Source: Mycolicibacterium hodleri (GTDB taxonomy: Bacteria; Actinomycetota; Actinomycetes; Mycobacteriales; Mycobacteriaceae). Taken from it: a DNA stretch of 64,000 nucleotides. The DNA lies in assembly GCF_006439015.1 (NCBI RefSeq), contig NZ_RCZG01000017.1:300-64299 (forward strand), in the 5' to 3' direction. Made by a program: the position numbers and the translations under genes. Below, in pieces: positions 59,666 to 64,000 of this stretch. The first letter of the stretch is position 1, and every line of letters begins with the position of its first letter. Below the pieces are notes generated by a model. That model saw only the letters and a program-made list of their open reading frames with translations, searched no databases and was not told where the DNA came from.

Positions 59666-60253
59666 TCAGCGGCGTTGCAGGGCGTCGAGCGCGACGGCCA
59701 TGGCGACGCCCACCCGCCAGTCCAGCTGTCGGCCGTCGGTGAGGACCGGGATGGTGACCTAGTAGACGTCGCGCAGCGTCGGTTGGCGCTCGGACGTCAG
59801 CACCACCAGCCCGTCACCGGTGACGAAGTCGAAGTGGTAGCGCAGCGGGTCGGCCCCGCCGGTGCTGTCGAGGAATCGCCTGGCGATGGCGACACCACGG
59901 CTACGTTCCTGACCAACCGCCGTCAGCCCCTCGCGGGTCCTGAGGTTCCAGGTGGAGCGTAGAAGCGATCTGGTGTAGTCCTTGCGGAACTCACCGAGAG
60001 GTTGATCATCGGCGTCGGTGACGTCGTAGGCGCCGCCGTGTTGAAGCCCTCTGCGGGCAGCGAAGCCAAAGAGGGGTTCGGTGCGCGTTTCGTCTGAGTA
60101 GAAGGTGACGTGCTTCCTGACGGCCAAGCGTTTCTGCTGGGCGTGCGCGAGCACCGATCCTTCGGCACCGTCGATGGAGCGGCCGATCAAGGTGTACCGA
60201 TTCACGAACAGCGCGATGTGCTGGCGAAGGGTGAATCGCAGTACATCCGCCAT
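59666..60253 (-). pseudogene. LURP-one-like conserved protein interrupted near its end by an in-frame TAG
   Basis: From ATG 60253 the frame encodes MADVLRFTLRQHIALFVNRY and later REGLTAVGQERSRGVAIARR and DFVTGDGLVVLTSE, ending ...LRDVY at a TAG (59759-59761). The same frame then continues with VTIPVLTDGRQLDWRVGVAM and AVALDALQRR to a TGA at 59666-59668, exactly where the convergent egtE ends. The extra 30 codons look like the natural C-terminus, so the TAG is best read as a nonsense mutation removing a C-terminal helix. The short form of 164 residues may still be made. Phenotype and function unknown; the family resembles LURP-one-type beta-barrel proteins (tentative). Confidence 0.6.
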
Positions 60254-60364
60254 GCTCGGCAATTCTGCCAGACCTACCCGAACGGGCAGGTGCACCCTGT
60301 CCGGTCGTCCCGACTCGTGCTGCCCGAGCATTCGGACTTGCAGTCAAGGTGTTCCCGGCGCCAC

Positions 60365-60411
60365 ACTCGCGTGCCTACCTTGGTGACCGACAGCAGTAGC
60401 ACTGCGCGAGT
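60365..60411. promoter_or_regulatory. Inverted repeat around a -10-like box upstream of mno
   Basis: ACTCGCG (60365-60371) and CGCGAGT (60405-60411) are exact inverted repeats 33 bp apart, with TACCTT (60376-60381) between them as a TANNNT-type -10 box. GGAGAGG lies just before the mno ATG. Induction of related methanol dehydrogenases by alcohols makes an operator here plausible, but no regulator gene is adjacent. Confidence 0.35.
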
Positions 60412-60433
60412 TGGACCAGGAGAGGATCCCATC

Positions 60434-61726
60434 ATGAAGGTCGAAGACCTACTCAAGCCGTTCCCCATCAAGGAGTTTCATCCCTTCCCCCGAGCCATGA
60501 TGGGGCCGGGTGCCCATGAGATGGTCGGTCCAGAGGCCCTCAAGATGGGCTTCAAGAAGATCCTGCTGATGTCGTCGGGCCTACGCGGGACCGACATCGT
60601 GCACAACATGGCGGAGTCGCTGAAATGGCACGGCCTCGAAGTGGTGGTGTACGACAAGGTCGAGTCCAATCCCAAGGACTACAACGTCATGGACTCGGTG
60701 AAGCTGTTTCAGGAAAACGAATGCGACAGCTTCGTCTCCATCGGTGGCGGCTCCACCCACGACGCGTGTAAGGGCGCTCGCATCTCGGTGGCTCACGACG
60801 GTCGGAACGTCAACGACTTCGAGGGCTTCAACATGTCCGAGAACCCGAAGAACCCGCCGCACATCGCAATTTCCACCACCGCGGGTACCGGGTCCGAGAC
60901 GTCATGGGCCTACGTCATCACCGACACCACGACCGACCCCGACAACCCGCACAAGTACGTGGCATTCGACGACGCGTCGGTGGCGACGTTGGCCATCGAC
61001 GATCCGGTGCTCTACTTCAGCTGCCCCGTCGACTACACCTCGCAGTGCGGTTTCGACGTACTGGCGCACGCTTCGGAGCCCTACGTTTCGCGATTGAACT
61101 TCGAGCCATCGCTGGGCAACGCCATCCGCGCCATCAAGCTGACCGCCGAGAACCTGCGCGAGGCCACCTGGAACGGCCAGGACCTCAAGGGTCGCGAAGG
61201 CATGATGTATGCGCAATACATTGCCGCACAGGCATTCAACTCCGGTGGCCTCGGCATCATCCACTCCATCTCGCACGCGATAAGCGCGTTCTACGACACT
61301 CACCACGGCCTGAACAACGCCATCGCGCTGCCACGCGTGTGGGCGTTCAACATGTCGGCGGCGTACAAGCGGTTCGCCGACATCGCCGAGGCGATGGGCG
61401 TGGACACCTACGGCATGACAGACGTACAGGCCGCCGATGCTGCGCTGGCCGCTGCCATCCGGCTGCTGCGCGACGTCAACATCATCGAGAAGTTCACCGA
61501 CGTCAAGCAGGACAGCTATTCGAAGAACCGGCTGGGCCAGGGGCCCACCAAGTTCTACGAGAACGCGCCGGTGATCAAGGGCGACAAGGCTGACGTCGAC
61601 CGCATCACCAATCACGTGCTCGGTGACGCCTGCACCCCCGGAAATGCCAAGGAGTGCACGTTCGATCTGGTCCGTCCGGTAGTCGACCACTGCATGAACG
61701 GCGACCTCGACGATCTCCTCTCCTGA
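60434..61726 (+). CDS. mno: NDMA-dependent (mycofactocin-associated) methanol/alcohol dehydrogenase, iron-containing ADH family
   Basis: A 430-residue group III alcohol dehydrogenase. FVSIGGGSTHDACKGARI is the nucleotide-binding loop, ISTTAGTGSETSWAYVI a conserved cofactor segment, and GFDVLAHASEPYVSR with HSISHAISAFYDTHHGLN hold the metal-binding Asp/His residues. It corresponds to Mno/Mdo of mycobacteria, which keep NADH tightly bound and pass electrons to an artificial acceptor (NDMA) or to mycofactocin in vivo. ATG 60434 follows a GGAGAGG site; the longer frame overlaps the divergent gene. The stop overlaps the moxR start (TGATG). Confidence 0.92.
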   Translation: MKVEDLLKPFPIKEFHPFPRAMMGPGAHEMVGPEALKMGFKKILLMSSGLRGTDIVHNMAESLKWHGLEVVVYDKVESNPKDYNVMDSVKLFQENECDSFVSIGGGSTHDACKGARISVAHDGRNVNDFEGFNMSENPKNPPHIAISTTAGTGSETSWAYVITDTTTDPDNPHKYVAFDDASVATLAIDDPVLYFSCPVDYTSQCGFDVLAHASEPYVSRLNFEPSLGNAIRAIKLTAENLREATWNGQDLKGREGMMYAQYIAAQAFNSGGLGIIHSISHAISAFYDTHHGLNNAIALPRVWAFNMSAAYKRFADIAEAMGVDTYGMTDVQAADAALAAAIRLLRDVNIIEKFTDVKQDSYSKNRLGQGPTKFYENAPVIKGDKADVDRITNHVLGDACTPGNAKECTFDLVRPVVDHCMNGDLDDLLS

Positions 61727-62868
61727 TGTTGGACACCGTCGAAGGTGTGCGCGAGGCACTCGCCGGCGAGGGCTACATCGCCGACGAGCGGCTTGCCACA
61801 ACGGTTTTCCTACAGACTCGCCTCGACAAACCGCTGCTGATCGAAGGCCCGGCAGGCGTCGGCAAGACCGAGCTGGCCAAGGCACTGGCGGCGGCGACCG
61901 GCCGCCGCCTGCTGCGGCTGCAGTGCTATGAGGGCCAGGACGAGACCAAGGCGCTGTACGAGTGGGACTACGGCAAGCAGCTGCTGTACACGCAGATCCT
62001 TCGCGAGAAGATCGGCCAGTTGGTCGCGGATGCCGCCGATTTGGATGAAGCCGTCGATCGAATCGGCAAGCAGGAGAGCGTGTTCTTCTCCGACCGGTTC
62101 CTGGCTTCGCGGCCACTCCTGGAAGCGGTTCGATCAGAGGAGCCAGTGGTGTTGCTGATCGACGAGATCGACCGAGCCGACGAGGCATTGGAAGCTGTGC
62201 TGTTGGAACTGCTTGGTGAGTATCAGGTCTCGGTACCCGAGATCGGGACGTTCAAGGCCAAGTACGCACCGTACGTGGTCCTGACATCGAACAACACTCG
62301 CGATCTGGCGGCTGCGCTGAAACGTCGCTGCCTGCACATGTTTCTCGACTACCCCTCCTCGGAGCGTGAATTGGAGATCGTGCGCTCCAAGGACACCGGC
62401 CTCACCGAGGCGCTGGCCGCGCAGCTCGTCGACGTGGTCCGCGGTTTGCGCGACCTCGATCTGCGCAAGGCGCCGAGCATCTCCGAGACCATCGACTGGG
62501 CCCGCACCCTGGCCGTGCTCGGGGTGGACGAGTTGTCCGCGAAGGTGCTGTCCGACACGGTGTCGGTCGTGGTCAAGTACGACAAGGACGTGCGCAAGGC
62601 ACTCGATGCGCTGCCGCGGTTGGTCGATCCGAATGCGAAAGTCCCTGCGGTGTTGCATAACAACCATGACCACGGACATGACCACGCACATGACCTAGGG
62701 CATGACCACGGGGCGCACGCACATTCCCACGACACCCCCCAGGATCAAGAGCCGGAGCCCGACGGCAAGGCCGTGCGGCAGGCGAAGGACAAACCGGGTC
62801 GATTCACCAACGGCTACTACGGAACACCCAGCAGCACCGCGTCGCTGGGCCGTCGTAGGCCGTTCTAG
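61726..62868 (+). CDS. MoxR-family AAA+ ATPase with His-rich C-terminal tail
   Basis: A 380-residue ATPase. Walker A IEGPAGVGKTELAKAL (residues ~39-54), Walker B VVLLIDEIDRADEALEA, sensor 1 VVLTSNNTRDLAAALKRRC. After the AAA+ core, residues 312-337 contain ten histidines, mostly alternating with Asp, Gly or Ala (HDHGHDHAHD, then HDHGAHAHSHD), an apparent metal-binding tail followed by 43 more residues. MoxR ATPases pair with VWA proteins to mature or activate enzymes, often inserting metals; in methylotrophs MoxR acts on methanol dehydrogenase. Here it is translationally coupled to mno and followed 9 bp later by a VWA gene. Confidence 0.88.
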   Translation: MLDTVEGVREALAGEGYIADERLATTVFLQTRLDKPLLIEGPAGVGKTELAKALAAATGRRLLRLQCYEGQDETKALYEWDYGKQLLYTQILREKIGQLVADAADLDEAVDRIGKQESVFFSDRFLASRPLLEAVRSEEPVVLLIDEIDRADEALEAVLLELLGEYQVSVPEIGTFKAKYAPYVVLTSNNTRDLAAALKRRCLHMFLDYPSSERELEIVRSKDTGLTEALAAQLVDVVRGLRDLDLRKAPSISETIDWARTLAVLGVDELSAKVLSDTVSVVVKYDKDVRKALDALPRLVDPNAKVPAVLHNNHDHGHDHAHDLGHDHGAHAHSHDTPQDQEPEPDGKAVRQAKDKPGRFTNGYYGTPSSTASLGRRRPF

Positions 62869-62877
62869 GCGATACTC

Positions 62878-64000
62878 GTGGAAGCGACCCTGCACCGTTT
62901 CGTTCGGCTCCTGCGTCTCGGTGGCCTGCGAGTCTCGATACCCGAGGCATTGGACGCGATGCGGTGCGCCGGGCAGCCCGGTGTCTTGTCGTCGCGGGCC
63001 GTCCTGCGCACCGCACTGCGGGTGTCGCTCGTCAAGGATCAGCGTGACGAGCCGATGTTCGACGAGATCTTCGACGCGTTCTTCTCCTTGATCCGCGTCG
63101 GTGGAGAAGATGACGCCGGTGCGGGCCACAGCCATGCTCACGACGATCTCGTCGACACCGGCGAACTCGAATCGTTCACCCTGTCCGAAGAGCCCAGCGA
63201 AAAACCCGAGGAGGGCCACGAACACGGCAAGCCCGCCAATATCAAGGACTACTTCAAGCAGGAGGACCTCGCGCAGCAGTACAACCTGCACCAGGAGGCC
63301 AACAAGATCGACCTGGCGGCATTGACCGACCAGATCGTCTTCTCCAAGGAGGGTGCGGGTCTCGACGAGAACAAGTACCGCGTCGAACTGTCCGCCGACC
63401 GGCTGCACGGCGCAGGCCCGCCCGGCACGCTGTCGTCGTCCACCGGGACCAGCGTCGACGCCTCCCTCACCATCGCCGAACAGGATGCGCTGCTGGGCTG
63501 GCTCGACGAACTGAACGAGCTCGCGAACGAGGGCGACGAAGCGGATGCCGCGGCGCTGCGCAAGCGGCTGACGGGGGTGCTGGAGAACCTGCCGCAGGCT
63601 CTCAAACGACATCTGGAGGCACTGCTCGCACTGGAGAACAGGATCGTCGAAACCCGGGAACAACGCGAAGCCTCACTCTCCGGGTCGGGGCGGCTTCGCG
63701 AGGTGGAGCGCGCCGACCTGGAGGACTCCTTGCGCAGGCTGGCGCGCAGTCTGCACGGCGCGTTGACCCACCGCCGCCGTACCGCCGCGGCGGGCCGCGT
63801 CGACTCCGGCGCGACGATGCGTCGCAACATGCGGTTCGACGGCATACCGTTCGTCCCGGTGACGGTGCGCCGTGCCGAGGACCGGCCCCGCCTGGTGGTC
63901 CTGGCCGACGTGAGCCTGTCGGTGCGGGCCACGTCGCGATTCACCCTTAATCTGGTGCACGGGTTGCAGGACCTGTTCACCCAGGTGCGTTCCTTCGCCT
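62878..64000 (+). CDS. VWA-domain CoxE-like protein (3' end beyond window)
   Basis: From GTG 62878 a frame remains open to the window end, giving at least 374 residues (VEATLHRFVRLLRLGGLRVS...). It has an N-terminal helical region, a His/Glu-rich linker (GHSHAHDD near residue 80, EEGHEHGKP near 112), a long charged coiled-coil-like stretch (ALKRHLEALLALENRIVETR) and the start of a VWA domain at residue ~338 with the MIDAS motif DVSLS in RLVVLADVSLSVRATSRF. CoxE-like VWA proteins partner with MoxR ATPases. With mno and moxR it forms a probable maturation operon. Confidence 0.85.
   Translation, partial: MEATLHRFVRLLRLGGLRVSIPEALDAMRCAGQPGVLSSRAVLRTALRVSLVKDQRDEPMFDEIFDAFFSLIRVGGEDDAGAGHSHAHDDLVDTGELESFTLSEEPSEKPEEGHEHGKPANIKDYFKQEDLAQQYNLHQEANKIDLAALTDQIVFSKEGAGLDENKYRVELSADRLHGAGPPGTLSSSTGTSVDASLTIAEQDALLGWLDELNELANEGDEADAAALRKRLTGVLENLPQALKRHLEALLALENRIVETREQREASLSGSGRLREVERADLEDSLRRLARSLHGALTHRRRTAAAGRVDSGATMRRNMRFDGIPFVPVTVRRAEDRPRLVVLADVSLSVRATSRFTLNLVHGLQDLFTQVRSFA

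Noticed and set aside
1..60253. UAG reassignment or suppression explaining the two in-frame TAG codons
   Set aside because: Many intact genes in the window end with TAG at natural C-termini, and no suppressor tRNA is seen; point mutations or read errors are simpler.
60902..62188. Minus-strand 428-codon frame opposite mno and moxR
   Set aside because: Antisense shadow; no recognisable motifs and it conflicts with the strong mno and MoxR motifs.

Overview
The window is high-GC actinobacterial DNA. Gene content and order point to a rapidly growing mycobacterium (Mycolicibacterium type). Evidence includes a complete ergothioneine cluster, an NDMA-dependent methanol dehydrogenase (a family tied to mycofactocin), a LigC/Prim-PolC pair, the MurT/GatD pair, and a BfaA/BfaB pair for tuberculostearic acid. 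From about 15 to 48 kb the order follows, in inverted orientation, the block I recall as M. tuberculosis Rv3731 to Rv3707c, with an amt/glnT nitrogen operon inserted beside leuA. Names resting on that synteny are recalled, not computed.

Region by region. 1-762: 3' part of a DUF222/HNH (13E12-like) gene broken by an in-frame TAG. 0.8-15 kb: accessory DNA with two MHS-type transporters, two TetR regulators, an intact LigC-type ligase plus two decayed ligC fragments about 9 kb apart, a Rieske oxygenase, a CrtI-like flavoprotein, a DUF3556 membrane protein, a Baeyer-Villiger-type monooxygenase, an alcohol dehydrogenase relic, a truncated TIGR03083-type gene and a Tat-lipoprotein acetamidase homologue. 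15.1-17.4 kb: a second LigC, with a 30-bp in-frame tandem repeat, followed by Prim-PolC. 17.4-35.9 kb: conserved core with a dihydrodipicolinate-reductase-like protein, a PepA-like protease, a LucA-position membrane protein, tRNA-Ser(GGA), SRP RNA, aspartate aminotransferase, dnaX, bfaBA, SRPBCC protein, Ami1 amidase, YbaB, recR, an AbiEi/DUF559-like protein, gatD-murT, a DnaQ-like exonuclease with a BRCT-like end, a SHOCT protein and leuA.

36-43.8 kb: a tightly overlapped minus-strand operon (glnT, class II amidotransferase, GXGXG protein, FMN glutamate-synthase-like protein, DAO-type FAD oxidoreductase, XRE-cupin regulator) beneath a separately terminated ammonium transporter. It resembles an N-methylglutamate synthase (mgsABC) pathway with a gamma-glutamylmethylamide-synthetase-like enzyme. 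leuA has an attenuator-like leader with a 16-residue peptide containing three successive Leu codons. 43.8-54.2 kb: nitroreductase, ask-asd, DUF4185 protein, PAS-GGDEF protein, katA, a lipoprotein, ohr and a PknH-like sensor-domain protein. 54.3-59.7 kb: egtABCDE with every junction overlapping. 59.7-64 kb: a gene with a premature amber codon, then mno and a MoxR/VWA pair with unusual His-rich segments, which I suggest (inference) matures the metal site of the methanol dehydrogenase.

The most interesting items are the mno-moxR-VWA operon with putative metal-binding tails, the glnT/mgs-like operon, the leuA attenuator, the ligC relics bracketing about 9 kb, the VNTR inside ligC, and a palindromic repeat family around the DUF559-like gene.
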